A DNA stretch of 62,895 bases from Caulobacteraceae bacterium. Its GTDB lineage: Bacteria > Pseudomonadota > Alphaproteobacteria > Caulobacterales > Caulobacteraceae. Within the stretch, counting starts at the first letter, position 1. Each line of letters begins with the position of its first letter. This document shows, in pieces, positions 42,185 through 51,212 of this stretch. Under the pieces are notes generated by a model. That model did no database searches and was not told the origin of the DNA. It was given only the letters and a program-made list of their open reading frames with translations. The position numbers were made by a program, and so were the translations under genes. The stretch is from the NCBI GenBank assembly GCA_947475465.1, contig CANJLK010000014.1, forward strand, positions 1-62,895, given 5' to 3'.

Positions 42185-44059
42185 TCAGCCCAGTCCGAAC
42201 CCGCAGGCTATCCGGTAGGTGGCGAAGGCCGCCGCATAGGCCAAGGCCGTCATGTAGGCCAGCATGACCATCGGCCAGAACCAACTGTTGGTCTCGCGCT
42301 TCACGACCCCGAACGTTGAGGCGCACTGTGGGGCAAAGACGTACCAGGCCAGGAAGGACAGGCCGGTGGCGATAGACCAATGGTGGGCCAGGGTCGTCGC
42401 CAGCATGCCTGGCGATGCGTCGGCGTTGCCGATGGCATAGACGGTCCCCAGCGCCGCCACCGCCACCTCGCGCGCCGCGAAGCCCGGGATCAGGGCGACC
42501 GTCATCTGCCAGTTGAAGCCGATGGGCTGCAGGACGGGCTGGATGAAGTGGCCGATCCGTCCGGCCAGGCTGTAGTTGATCGCCGGGTCCACGGCCCCGA
42601 CCGGTGCGCCGGGGAAGGTCGACAGGAACCAGACCACGATCATGATCGGCAGGATGATGGTCCCGGCCCGGGTCAGGAAGATGCGGCCGCGCAGGATGAC
42701 ATTGCGCGCCACATTGGCTGGGTCCGGCAGCTTGTAGGTCGGCAGCTCCATCAGGAACGGCTCGACCGCGCCGCGCCAGAAGATGCGGCGAGCGACGAAA
42801 GAGACCCCCAGCGCGCTCAGGATGCCGGCCGCGTAGAGGCCGAACATGACGAGGCCGGGGAGGCTGAGGACCCCCAGCACCTGGCGGGACGGAATGAAGG
42901 CCGAGATGATCAGGGTGTAGACCGGGATCCGGGCCGAGCAGGTCATCAGCGGGGCGACCAGGATCGTCGTCAGGCGGTCGCGTTTGTTGTCGATCACCCG
43001 GGTCGCCATAATCCCGGGGATGGCGCAGGCGAAGCTGGAGAGCAGGGGGATGAAGGCCCGGCCGTGCAGCCCAGCGCCGCCCATGATCCGATCCATGAGG
43101 AAGGCCGCCCGGGCCATGTAGCCGAAGTCCTCCAGCAGGATGATGAAGAAGAACAGCACCAGGATCTGGGGCAGGAAGACCAGCACGCTGCCGACCCCGG
43201 AAATCAGCCCGTCCACCAGGAAGCTGGTGATCAGGCCTGAGGGCAGGTGGCCGGCGATCAGCACCCCCAGGGCGTGGAAGGCCGCGTCGATCAGGTCCTG
43301 CGCGGGCTTGGCCCAGGAGAAGACCGCCTGAAACATCACGAACAGCAGGACGAACAGGATCGCCAGTCCGGCCAGCGGATGGAGCAGGACCGCGTCGACC
43401 TTGCCGGTAAAGGTGTCGGGGCGCTCGGCGGGGCGGACGGTGGCCTTCAGGATCCTCTGGGCCTCGCGGTGCGCCTCGCGGATTTCGCCGGCCGAGGGCT
43501 CACGCCACTGGCTGGCGTGGCCCAGGGCGCCGGCGGCGGCGATGGCGTCCACCTGGGCGATAAGGTCGTCGATGCCGCGCTTGCGGGTGGCGACCGTTGT
43601 GACGATCGGGCAGCCAAGTTCGCGCCCCAGGCCGTCCAGATCGATGCGAAGCCCCTGGCGCTGGGCGATGTCGTACATGTTGAGCGCCAGCACCATCGGG
43701 CGGCCCACCGCCTTGAGCTCGAGGATCAGCCGCAGCACCAGCCGCAGGTTGGTGGCGTCGGCCACGGCCACCACAACATCGGGGGCGGCCTCACCGGCCA
43801 GCCGGCCCAGCACCGCGTCGCGGGTGACCACTTCGTCGGGACTGCGGGCGCGCAGCGAATAGGTGCCGGGCAGGTCGAGGATCGACAGGGTCCGGCCGGA
43901 GGGCGTGACGACCACGCCTTCCTTCCGCTCAACTGTCACGCCGGCGTAGTTGGCCACCTTCTGGCGGCTGCCGGTGAGGGCGTTGAAGAGGGCGGTCTTG
44001 CCGGAGTTGGGATTGCCGACCAGCGCGATCCGCGCGCCGGGCGCCGCGGCTTCGCTCAT
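42185..44059 (-). CDS. feoB: Ferrous iron transporter FeoB
   Basis: FeoB imports Fe(II) across the inner membrane. The 624-residue protein has an N-terminal GTPase domain with G1 GNPNSGKT (15-22), G3 DLPGTYSL and a NMYD-type G4, then the helical spacer. The membrane part carries the two Gate motifs, including the conserved cysteine in FACAIPGIMATR and MTCSARIPVYTL. The C-terminal end is short, with no FeoC-like extension. Its ATG overlaps the feoA stop. Confidence 0.96.
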   Translation of the reverse strand: MSEAAAPGARIALVGNPNSGKTALFNALTGSRQKVANYAGVTVERKEGVVVTPSGRTLSILDLPGTYSLRARSPDEVVTRDAVLGRLAGEAAPDVVVAVADATNLRLVLRLILELKAVGRPMVLALNMYDIAQRQGLRIDLDGLGRELGCPIVTTVATRKRGIDDLIAQVDAIAAAGALGHASQWREPSAGEIREAHREAQRILKATVRPAERPDTFTGKVDAVLLHPLAGLAILFVLLFVMFQAVFSWAKPAQDLIDAAFHALGVLIAGHLPSGLITSFLVDGLISGVGSVLVFLPQILVLFFFIILLEDFGYMARAAFLMDRIMGGAGLHGRAFIPLLSSFACAIPGIMATRVIDNKRDRLTTILVAPLMTCSARIPVYTLIISAFIPSRQVLGVLSLPGLVMFGLYAAGILSALGVSFVARRIFWRGAVEPFLMELPTYKLPDPANVARNVILRGRIFLTRAGTIILPIMIVVWFLSTFPGAPVGAVDPAINYSLAGRIGHFIQPVLQPIGFNWQMTVALIPGFAAREVAVAALGTVYAIGNADASPGMLATTLAHHWSIATGLSFLAWYVFAPQCASTFGVVKRETNSWFWPMVMLAYMTALAYAAAFATYRIACGFGLG

Positions 44060-44379
44060 CGGGGATCCAGTTGAATCCAGACATCCTGGGCATCGCGCCG
44101 ACGCAGGGCCACGCGCATGTCGTCCAGGCGCACAGCGATCGGGTCGCGGCGGATGGCGCCCTCGTGCAGCACCTCGATCTCGGCTCCCTCGACGAAGCCG
44201 AACTCCAGCAGGCGGCGCTGCAGTTCGTCCACGGCCACCCCGTGGCCCGCGCCCGCCGCGTCGGCGCCGACCTCGACGATCACGCCCCGGTCGCCTGGCC
44301 TGGCCGCGCTCAACCGCACGGCCCCACCACGGGCCGGCCCGGCCCGGGAGGCGATCGGCTCTGCGAGCATGTCGTGCAT
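44056..44379 (-). CDS. feoA: FeoA-domain iron transport accessory protein
   Basis: A 107-residue protein with an SH3-like FeoA domain (LSAARPGDRGVIVEVG, ELQRRLLEFGFVEGAEIEVL, DPIAVRLDDMRVALRR), preceded by about 20 extra residues. It is thought to bind and regulate FeoB. The stop overlaps the feoB start (ATGA), and an iron-box-like palindrome lies 24 bp upstream of the start. A start at the second ATG (44370) is also possible. Confidence 0.92.
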   Translation of the reverse strand: MHDMLAEPIASRAGPARGGAVRLSAARPGDRGVIVEVGADAAGAGHGVAVDELQRRLLEFGFVEGAEIEVLHEGAIRRDPIAVRLDDMRVALRRRDAQDVWIQLDPR

Positions 44380-44402
44380 CGGGCGTCCAGTTCGCTATTG
44401 CG

Positions 44403-44415
44403 ATTGATTATCAAT
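44403..44415. promoter_or_regulatory. Fur-box-like palindrome upstream of feoAB
   Basis: ATTGATTATCAAT is a perfect 13-bp palindrome in an AT-rich patch 24 bp before feoA. It resembles the ATNAT half-site arrangement of Fur-family operators. Its position over the feoA promoter supports iron-responsive control; whether Fur, Irr or another regulator binds is not resolved by sequence. Confidence 0.6.
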
Positions 44416-44571
44416 TACGACCTTAGGCCGTCATTCGCAAGACCTGAGCCTGATTTCCGAAGGGCGCACATTGACGCGCCGCAAACTCCAGGCGGCCGCG
44501 TTGACCCCCGGCCGCTCATGGCTATGGTGCGCCCGCCCACCCCGGCGCGCCCCTTCATTGGGGCGGAAAGG

Positions 44572-44655
44572 GCCCCAGTGGCGAAATGGTAGACGCGGTA
44601 GACTCAAAATCTATTGCCGAGAGGCGTGCTGGTTCGAGTCCGGCCTGGGGCACCA
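44572..44655 (+). tRNA. tRNA-Leu (anticodon CAA)
   Basis: The 84-nt sequence folds as a class II tRNA. The acceptor stem GCCCCAG pairs with CTGGGGC, the anticodon stem-loop is GTAGA-CTCAAAA-TCTAT with anticodon CAA, a variable arm contains TTGCCGAGAGGCGT, and the T arm carries GGTTCGAGTCC. The 3' CCA is encoded. It reads UUG leucine codons, which are rare in this high-GC genome but serve as start codons in the window. Confidence 0.95.
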
Positions 44656-44780
44656 TCATCTTGTTCGCGAAGGCGCGCTGACGGCCGCTGCCTGCGGCGC
44701 CGAAAGCGCCAGACCGACTTGACGCGCGGGCCGCCGGACCGAACAAGGGCCTCCACAGCCGCCGCCAGGAAGACCCGACC

Positions 44781-45893
44781 ATGAGCCAGTCCAAGCTGTT
44801 CTCGCCCTTTCAGGTGGGCGGCCTCCATTTGGACAACCGGATCGTCATCGCCCCCATGTGCCAATATTCGGCGGTCGACGGCGAAATGACCGACTGGCAC
44901 CTGATGCACCTGGGTCAGATGGCGGAGTCTGGCGCGGGCCTGCTGACCATCGAGGCCACGGCCGTGGTTCCCGAGGGCCGCATCACCTATGGCGACGTCG
45001 GGCTCTACTCCGACGCAACGGAGGCGGCCATGCGCCGGGTGCTCGACGGGGTGCGCCGTTATTGCGACATGCCGATGGCCATCCAGTTGGCCCACGCCGG
45101 CCGCAAGGCCAGCTGCGAGGTTCCCTGGAAGGGCGGGGCGCAGATCCCGCCGGGCGGGGTCAACAGCTGGCAGACGGTCTCGGCCTCGCCGCTGCCGTTC
45201 AAGCCCACCGAGAACGCGCCGATGGCGCTGGCGCCCGACGACCTTGCCGGGCTGTGCGAGGCCTTCGCCGCCTCCGCCCGACGGGCCGCCGATCTGGGCC
45301 TCGACGCCATCCAGATCCACGGCGCCCACGGCTACCTGCTGCACCAGTTCCTCTCGCCGCTCTCCAACCATCGCGACGACGCCTACGGCGGCTCGCTGGA
45401 GAACCGCATGCGATTCCCCCTGGCGGTGTTCGAGGCGGTCCGCGCCGCCTTCCCGGCCGACAAGCCGGTGACCATCCGGGTTTCGGCCACCGATTGGGTC
45501 GAGGGCGGCTGGAGCCTCGAGGATACCTGCGTCTTCGCCCAGGCGCTGGAGGCGCGCGGCTGCGCGGCGATCAACGTCTCCAGCGGCGGCTCCTCCGCCA
45601 CCGCCCAGGTGCCGGCCGCGCCGGGCTACCAGGTGCCGCTGGCCCGCGGCGTGAAGGCGGCGGTGAAGGTCCCTGTCATCGCTGTGGGCCTGATCACCGA
45701 GTTCGATCAGGCCGAGGCGATCCTGGCCTCCGGCGACGCGGACCTGATCGGAGTGGCCCGGGTCATGCTCTACAATCCCCGCTGGCCCTGGCACGCCGCG
45801 GCCCACTTCGGCGCCCTGGTCGACGCCCCGCCGCAGTACCACCGCTCGCAACCCACGCAGGTGAAGGCCCTGTTCGAGCCGGTGGCGGCCTAG
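44781..45893 (+). CDS. Old yellow enzyme (YqjM-like ene-reductase)
   Basis: The 370-residue FMN-dependent TIM barrel belongs to the NADH:flavin oxidoreductase/old yellow enzyme family. PMCQYS at about 25-30 carries the cysteine typical of the thermophilic-like (YqjM) branch. IQIHGAHGYLLHQFLSPLSN supplies active-site histidines, and SSGGSSATAQVP with IAVGLI forms the phosphate-binding end. It should reduce activated C=C bonds using NAD(P)H. It starts behind AGGAAG downstream of the tRNA. Confidence 0.93.
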   Translation: MSQSKLFSPFQVGGLHLDNRIVIAPMCQYSAVDGEMTDWHLMHLGQMAESGAGLLTIEATAVVPEGRITYGDVGLYSDATEAAMRRVLDGVRRYCDMPMAIQLAHAGRKASCEVPWKGGAQIPPGGVNSWQTVSASPLPFKPTENAPMALAPDDLAGLCEAFAASARRAADLGLDAIQIHGAHGYLLHQFLSPLSNHRDDAYGGSLENRMRFPLAVFEAVRAAFPADKPVTIRVSATDWVEGGWSLEDTCVFAQALEARGCAAINVSSGGSSATAQVPAAPGYQVPLARGVKAAVKVPVIAVGLITEFDQAEAILASGDADLIGVARVMLYNPRWPWHAAAHFGALVDAPPQYHRSQPTQVKALFEPVAA

Positions 45894-45902
45894 AGGCGCG
45901 CC

Positions 45903-46106
45903 ATGCCGCCGGAGCCGGACCTCTCAAACCTGCCGAGGCCACCTGAGCCGCCGCATCCGCGCGAGTGCTGCGGCAGCGGCTGCGTGCCCTGCATCTACGA
46001 CTATTACGACCGGGCGGTGGCCCGCTGGGAGCAGAAGATCGAGGAAGAGGGCTTCGACCCCAAGGCGGTGCGCGCCGCGTTCGACGCCCCTGGCGGGGCC
46101 TCCTAG
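45903..46106 (+). CDS. Oxidoreductase-like N-terminal domain protein
   Basis: A 67-residue protein with a proline-rich start and the signature ECCGSGCVPCIYDYYDRAVA. This cysteine cluster (CCxxGCxxC) defines the small oxidoreductase-like, N-terminal domain family, whose function is unknown but which could bind metal or an iron-sulfur cluster. It begins 10 nt after the ene-reductase stop, behind GAGG, and is likely co-transcribed with it. Confidence 0.82.
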   Translation: MPPEPDLSNLPRPPEPPHPRECCGSGCVPCIYDYYDRAVARWEQKIEEEGFDPKAVRAAFDAPGGAS

Positions 46107-46142
46107 CCCGTGGTCTAGTCGCCGCGCATTTCGGAGACGCGC

Positions 46143-48407
46143 GTGACCGACACCCTCGCCAAGACCCCGGCCAAGCCCGCCTTCCGTCCCTTCATCCCCG
46201 CCGGCGTGATCCTGCCGGAATTCACTTTCCTGCACCTGGTCGTGGGCGCCCTGCTGGGGGTGGTCTTCGGCGCCTCGTCTCTCTACCTGGTGCTGAAGGT
46301 CGGGCTGACGGTCTCGGCCTCGATCCCCGTGGCGGTGATCTCCATAACCCTTTTCCGCCTGCTCCAGAGGCTGGGCGTCGCCCGGGCCTCGATCTTGCAG
46401 AACAACATCGTCCAGACGGCGGGCTCGGCCGGCGAATCCATCGCCTTCGGCCTTGGCGTCACCATGCCGGCGATCATGATCCTGGGCTTCGACATGGAGA
46501 TCGCCCACGTCATGCTGGTGGCGGTGATGGGCGGCCTTCTGGGCATCCTGATGATGATCCCGTTGCGCCGGGCCCTGATCGTCGAGCAGCACGGCCTCCT
46601 GAAATACCCGGAAGGCACGGCCTGCGCCGAGGTGCTGAAGGCCGGCGCAACCCGCGAGGAACACGCCATCGGCCACGAGGCCAGCCAGGCCCAGACCGAG
46701 GCGCAGGTCGCACATGGCGCGCGGACCATCGTCACGGGGTTCGGCCTGGGCCTGCTCTACAAGCTGGGGGAGGGCGTCTTCCGGCTCTGGAAGGATACCC
46801 CCGAGGCGGTGTTCGGCGCGCCGCTGGCCAAGGCCTCCATCGCCGCGGAGATTTCGCCGGAGCTGCTGGGCGTAGGCTATATCATCGGGCCCAGGATCGC
46901 CTCGGCCATGGCCGGCGGCGGGGTGCTGGCCTACATGGTCCTGATCCCGATGATTCAATTCTTCGGCGGGGTCGATCCCCACATGATCCTGCCGCCGGGC
47001 AAGACGCCGATCTCGCAGATGTCGCCGGGCGACATCCGCAGCGCCTATATCCTCTACATCGGCGCGGGCGCGGTGACCGCCGGCGGCCTGATCAGTCTGG
47101 CGCGCGCCATGCCGACCATCTGGCGCAGCCTGCGCGCCGGGGTCTCGGACTTCAGCGGCGGCAAGGCGGCGGCCGGCGAGGTCCCGCGCACCGAGCGCGA
47201 CCTGTCGCTCAAGTGGGTGGCGATCGGCTGCCTGGCGCTTGTGGCCGGGATATTGATGGCCCATTCGCTGCACATGAACATCCTGGGCGCGATCCTGATC
47301 GTGCTGTTCGGCTTCATGTTCGTGACCGTGTCGTCGCGCCTGACCGGCGAGCTGGGCTCATCCTCCAATCCGATCAGCGGCATGACGGTGGCGACCCTAT
47401 TGCTGACCTGCCTGCTCTTCCTGGTGCTGGGCTGGACAGGGCCGACCTACTACGTGACGGCGCTGTCGGTGGGCGGCATCGTCTGCATCGCCGCCTCCAA
47501 CGGCGGCACGACCTCCCAGGACCTCAAGACGGGGTTCCTGATCGGCGCGACGCCGCGCTACCAGCAGCTGGCGATCATGATCGGAGCCCTGGCCTCGGCC
47601 CTGGCGCTCGGGCCGATCCTGCTGGCGCTGAACCAGGCGGCCACGGTCTATGTGCCCCAGGCGCCGGCGCCCGCCGCGATCAGCGCCGCCCAGGCCGCGG
47701 CCCTGCCGGTCGAGAGCCTCAAGGGCCCGCAGGCCGCGGACGACAGGTTGGCCTACCACGTCTGGCAGAAGACCGATCCGGCCGGCGGGGCCGCCGCCCG
47801 CTACCTGGTGCGTGCGGACGGGACGCTCGCCTACCTCGTCGATCCCGGCATCAATGGCCACGTGAAAGTCCGCCCGGACGGCACGACGGTGACCAAGTAC
47901 GACGCGCCCAAGGCCACCCTGATGAGCTACATCATCAAGGGCATTCTGAACCAGCAGCTGCCCTGGACCCTCGTCCTCCTGGGGGTGATGATCGCGGTGG
48001 TGCTGGAGATGTGCTCCATCCCGGCGCTGGCGTTCGCGGTGGGTGTCTATCTGCCGATCTCCTCGTCTCTGCCGATCTTCATCGGCGGCGCCGTGCGCTG
48101 GCTGGTGGACCGCAGAAGCCGCGGCGTCCACGCCGAGACCCTCTCCGAGGCCGAACTGTCGGCCGAGTCCGACCGCAGCCCCGGCGTCCTGATGGCCTCG
48201 GGCTATATCGCCGGAGGGGCCATAGCCGGCATCGCCATCGCCTTCTCGGCAGGCGTGCTGGGCGGCTTCGACCACCGGATCGGCCTCTTGATGGAGGCGG
48301 TGAACCCGTTCTTCGCCGGGCCCCACGCCGACTGGCTTTCCGTCCTGCCCTTCGTGGGCCTGATGGCGTTGTTGTTCCGGGCGGGGACCGCGAAGACGCC
48401 GGTTTAG
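46143..48407 (+). CDS. OPT-family oligopeptide transporter
   Basis: The 754-residue protein is a polytopic inner-membrane transporter of the OPT family, with characteristic stretches FLHLVVGALLGVVFGASSLY, GESIAFGLGVTMPAI and KYPEGTACAEVLKAG. A soluble insert of about 100 residues (roughly 500-605, containing GTLAYLVDPGINGHVKVRPD) sits between membrane segments, as in related bacterial members. Substrates in this branch may be peptides or metal chelates; none can be assigned. The GTG start at 46143 follows GGAG. It converges with the DoxX-like gene, overlapping by 4 nt. Confidence 0.93.
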   Translation: MTDTLAKTPAKPAFRPFIPAGVILPEFTFLHLVVGALLGVVFGASSLYLVLKVGLTVSASIPVAVISITLFRLLQRLGVARASILQNNIVQTAGSAGESIAFGLGVTMPAIMILGFDMEIAHVMLVAVMGGLLGILMMIPLRRALIVEQHGLLKYPEGTACAEVLKAGATREEHAIGHEASQAQTEAQVAHGARTIVTGFGLGLLYKLGEGVFRLWKDTPEAVFGAPLAKASIAAEISPELLGVGYIIGPRIASAMAGGGVLAYMVLIPMIQFFGGVDPHMILPPGKTPISQMSPGDIRSAYILYIGAGAVTAGGLISLARAMPTIWRSLRAGVSDFSGGKAAAGEVPRTERDLSLKWVAIGCLALVAGILMAHSLHMNILGAILIVLFGFMFVTVSSRLTGELGSSSNPISGMTVATLLLTCLLFLVLGWTGPTYYVTALSVGGIVCIAASNGGTTSQDLKTGFLIGATPRYQQLAIMIGALASALALGPILLALNQAATVYVPQAPAPAAISAAQAAALPVESLKGPQAADDRLAYHVWQKTDPAGGAAARYLVRADGTLAYLVDPGINGHVKVRPDGTTVTKYDAPKATLMSYIIKGILNQQLPWTLVLLGVMIAVVLEMCSIPALAFAVGVYLPISSSLPIFIGGAVRWLVDRRSRGVHAETLSEAELSAESDRSPGVLMASGYIAGGAIAGIAIAFSAGVLGGFDHRIGLLMEAVNPFFAGPHADWLSVLPFVGLMALLFRAGTAKTPV

Positions 48408-48790
48408 ACGCGGCGTAGCGGGATCAGGGCGCGGACGGCGGGGTCGCGGAACCACAGGCCGCCCCAGGCGAACAGCGCCAGGTAAGGGCCGAACAGGATG
48501 TGGCTGAACAGCGGATTCCCGTCCACGAAGTGTACCGCCGCCGTGCCGCCCATCAACGCCGCCACGAGGATCGCGCCCAGCACCGTGGTGCGCGGGATGA
48601 GGTAGAGGGCCAGGATCAGGGCCTCCATCACCCCGATGCCGAAGCCGGCCCCCGCCGGGATGTGCATCTGGGCGCTGGTCTGCTCGACCACTGGCAGGCG
48701 GGCCAGCTTGATGCCGGCGTCGAACAGCATGAAGGCCGTGAACAGGCCCGTCAGGCTCCAGCCGATGATCCGCATTGGTTTGGTCGTCAT
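48404..48790 (-). CDS. DoxX-like membrane protein
   Basis: A 128-residue four-helix membrane protein beginning MTTKPMRIIGWSLTGLFTAF, with the DoxX-like pattern DAGIKLARLPVVEQTSAQMH and a GIGVMEALILALYLIPRTT second helix. The start at 48790 follows GGGGGAAACG. It is the last gene of a DGPF protein / ECF-sigma / DoxX set; such sigma factors often sit beside small DoxX-like proteins. Confidence 0.83.
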   Translation of the reverse strand: MTTKPMRIIGWSLTGLFTAFMLFDAGIKLARLPVVEQTSAQMHIPAGAGFGIGVMEALILALYLIPRTTVLGAILVAALMGGTAAVHFVDGNPLFSHILFGPYLALFAWGGLWFRDPAVRALIPLRRV

Positions 48791-48812
48791 GGTCGTTTCC
48801 CCCTCTTGAACC

Positions 48813-50078
48813 TCAGCCCGCCGCCTGGGCCCCGGACCCATCCTTCATCAGCCTGTCGAGCTGGTTGCGGATGTGGCTGGCCTCCGCGGCGGTGTTGGCG
48901 AGCGCGATGGCCCGGTCGAAGGCTTCGCGCGCCTCCGCGTCGCGGCCGAGTTGCAGCAGGAAGGCGCCCCTGGCCCCGAAGTAATAGAAGTAGCTGCCGA
49001 GCGGCCCCTCCAGAGGTGCGATCATCGCCAGCGCCGCCCCCGGGCCCCGAGCCTTCGAGACCGCCACCGCCCGGTTCAGGGTCACCACCGGCGACGGTGT
49101 CAGGATTTCCAGCGTGCCATAGAGCGCCTCGATCTGCGCCCAGTCGGTGTCTTGCGGTCGGGCGGCGCGGGCATGCAGGGCCGCTATGGCCGCCTGCACC
49201 AGATAGGGGCCGGGGCGGCGGTGACGCATGGCCTTGTCGATCAACGCCAGGCCCTCGGCGATCATGCCGGCGTCCCACAGGCTCCGGTCCTGATCGTCCA
49301 GCAGCACCGCCTCGCCCTGGTCGTCGAACCGTGCGGCGGCCCTGGAATGTTGCAGGAGCATCAGGGCGGTCAGCCCCATGATCTCGGGCTCGGTCTGGAA
49401 GAGCCGCTGAAGCAGGCGCCCGAGCCGTATGGCTTCGGTGCAGAGCGGCGAGCGGGCCTCGGTCTCGGCGAAGCCGGCCGAATAGCCCTCATTGAACACC
49501 AGGTAGACCATGGCCGCCACGGCCGCGAGCCGTTCGGCGCGCTCCACGGGTCCCGGGGTCTCGAAGGCCACCTCGGCCTTGGCGATCCGGGCCTTGGCGC
49601 GGGTGATCCGCTGTTCCATGGCCGCCTCCCCGACCAGGAAGGCCTTGGCGATCTGCCGGACCGACAGCCCCGAGACGATGCGGAGCGCCAGCGCCACCTG
49701 CTGGGTCTGCGGCAGGTCCGGATGGCAGCAGATGAACATCAGCCGCAGGATGTCGTGGCGGTAGTGGGCGCCGTCCAGCCGCTCGGCCAGCGGGGTCTCG
49801 ACGTCCTCGACGTCGGAGATCGTCTCCTCCGGCGGCAGTTCGGTCTGGCGGCTGCGCTTGCGCACGCCATCCAGCGCGGCGTTGCGGCCCACCAGGATCA
49901 GCCAGGCCGCGGGGTCGCGGGGCGGACCCTTCTGCGGCCAGGACTTCAGCGCCCTGAGGCAGGCCTCCTGGTAGGCCTCCTCCGCGGTGTCGAGATCGCG
50001 GAAATAGCGCAGCAGGGCGCCGATCGCCTGGGGACGCGCCGACGTCAGGGCAGCGCTTATCCAGGCAACCTCGCTCAT
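48813..50078 (-). CDS. ECF42-type RNA polymerase sigma factor
   Basis: The 421-residue protein has ECF regions 2 (AIGALLRYFRDLDTAEEAYQ, WLILVGRNAALDGVRKRS) and 4 (LRIVSGLSVRQIAKAFLVGE, RITRAKARIAKA). A long C-terminal helical extension of about 220 residues with a TPR-like end (YYFGARGAFLLQLGRDAEAR) follows. This architecture is that of the ECF42 group, which usually lacks a classical anti-sigma factor and is controlled through its C-terminal domain. The gene encoding its usual partner, a DGPF-domain protein, overlaps its start (ATGA). Confidence 0.92.
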   Translation of the reverse strand: MSEVAWISAALTSARPQAIGALLRYFRDLDTAEEAYQEACLRALKSWPQKGPPRDPAAWLILVGRNAALDGVRKRSRQTELPPEETISDVEDVETPLAERLDGAHYRHDILRLMFICCHPDLPQTQQVALALRIVSGLSVRQIAKAFLVGEAAMEQRITRAKARIAKAEVAFETPGPVERAERLAAVAAMVYLVFNEGYSAGFAETEARSPLCTEAIRLGRLLQRLFQTEPEIMGLTALMLLQHSRAAARFDDQGEAVLLDDQDRSLWDAGMIAEGLALIDKAMRHRRPGPYLVQAAIAALHARAARPQDTDWAQIEALYGTLEILTPSPVVTLNRAVAVSKARGPGAALAMIAPLEGPLGSYFYYFGARGAFLLQLGRDAEAREAFDRAIALANTAAEASHIRNQLDRLMKDGSGAQAAG

Positions 50079-50467
50079 GCAGGCACGCGGCTCGCCGCGT
50101 CGGCGGGCAGGGTTCCCGGCACGAACAGGCGCAGGGGTCGGATCTCATAGGCCCCGCCCGGATTGGCGCGGCCTAGGTCGCGGGCCACTTCCAGGGCGTC
50201 TTCCAGGTCGGCGCAGTCGATCACGTAGAAGCCCAGAAGCTGCTCCTTGGTCTCGGCGAAGGGGCCATCGATCACCAGGGGCGGATCGGACTTGCGAAGG
50301 GTGGTCGCCGCCGTTGTCGGCATCAGCCGCAGCGACGGACCCAGCCGCCCGGCCTGGGCCAGGCGGTCGTGCACCACGCCCAGGCGGGTCATCACCAGGT
50401 CGTCCTCCTCCTTGGTCCAGGAGAAGACGGTCTCTTCGGAATTGTAGCAGAGCAAGGCGTAGAGCAT
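50075..50467 (-). CDS. DGPF/YCII-related domain protein
   Basis: A 130-residue protein with the YCII-like ferredoxin fold and the diagnostic VIDGPFAETKEQLLGFYVID motif of DGPF-domain proteins. These are co-inherited with ECF42 sigma factors, and their biochemical role is unknown. It is the first gene of the three-gene unit and overlaps the sigma gene by 4 nt. Confidence 0.9.
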   Translation of the reverse strand: MLYALLCYNSEETVFSWTKEEDDLVMTRLGVVHDRLAQAGRLGPSLRLMPTTAATTLRKSDPPLVIDGPFAETKEQLLGFYVIDCADLEDALEVARDLGRANPGGAYEIRPLRLFVPGTLPADAASRVPA

Positions 50468-50627
50468 CGATCGAGCCTTCCTCGTTGCGCCTAGGACGCC
50501 CGACTATGCCCGGCTCCGACAGCGACTGGCAAAATTTGCGGACGCAATCTCGCGCAGGCGTGCGTTGACAGGCCCCGGGGGCCGGGCGGAGGCTCAGGTT
50601 CAACGAACGCGGATCGGGGAGGAAGCG

Positions 50628-51179
50628 ATGAGACGTCTCATGGCCGCGACGATGGGGCTGGCGCTGATCGCTGGAGGCGCCCAGGCGGCGGTCACCGTGA
50701 TCGGCGGCGGTCAGGCCGAGGTCTGTTCCAAGGCGGCCCTGGCGGAGCTGTCCGACAACGCCAGCGAACGTATCTGCACCAACGCCCTGGAAACCGAGAT
50801 GCTGACGCCCTACGAGCGGGCCGGAACCTTCATCAACCGCGGCGTGCTGAAGCTCAGGCGCCGAAGCTTCGAGGCGGCGACTCAGGACTTCGACGCGGCG
50901 ATCCATATCCGCCCGGACCTGGGCGAGGCCTATGTGAACCGTGGGGCCGCGGCCATTGGCATGGGTCAGGCTCAGCACGGTATGGACGATATCAACCGGG
51001 CCCTGGCGCTGGGGGTGACCGAGCCCGCCAAGGCCTATTTCAACCGCGCCATCGCCTACGAAGCGCTGGACGACGAGGCCCACGCCTATTTCGACTACAT
51101 GAAGGCCCAGGAGCTCAGCCCCGACTGGCCGGCGCCGGCGAAGGAACTCTTGCGGTTTTCGGTCTCGCCGAAGCCGTGA
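50628..51179 (+). CDS. Exported TPR-repeat protein
   Basis: From ATG 50628 (GGGGAGGAAGC upstream) the 183-residue product has a signal peptide (MRRLMAATMGLALIAGGAQAA) followed by three to four tetratricopeptide-like repeats. The repeats are recognisable as TFINRGVLKLRRRSFEAATQ, AYVNRGAAAIGMGQAQHGMD and AYFNRAIAYEALDDEAHAYF. It should be periplasmic and act as a protein-binding scaffold. No partner is evident from the neighbours. Confidence 0.88.
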   Translation: MRRLMAATMGLALIAGGAQAAVTVIGGGQAEVCSKAALAELSDNASERICTNALETEMLTPYERAGTFINRGVLKLRRRSFEAATQDFDAAIHIRPDLGEAYVNRGAAAIGMGQAQHGMDDINRALALGVTEPAKAYFNRAIAYEALDDEAHAYFDYMKAQELSPDWPAPAKELLRFSVSPKP

Positions 51180-51212
51180 CATTGGGCGGCTGTCGGGCGC
51201 GCCTCGCCCTGG

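Noticed and set aside
45965..48418. 817-codon + strand frame overlapping the OPT transporter
   Set aside because: Arginine/glycine-rich out-of-frame shadow. The OPT frame has the membrane segments and family motifs.
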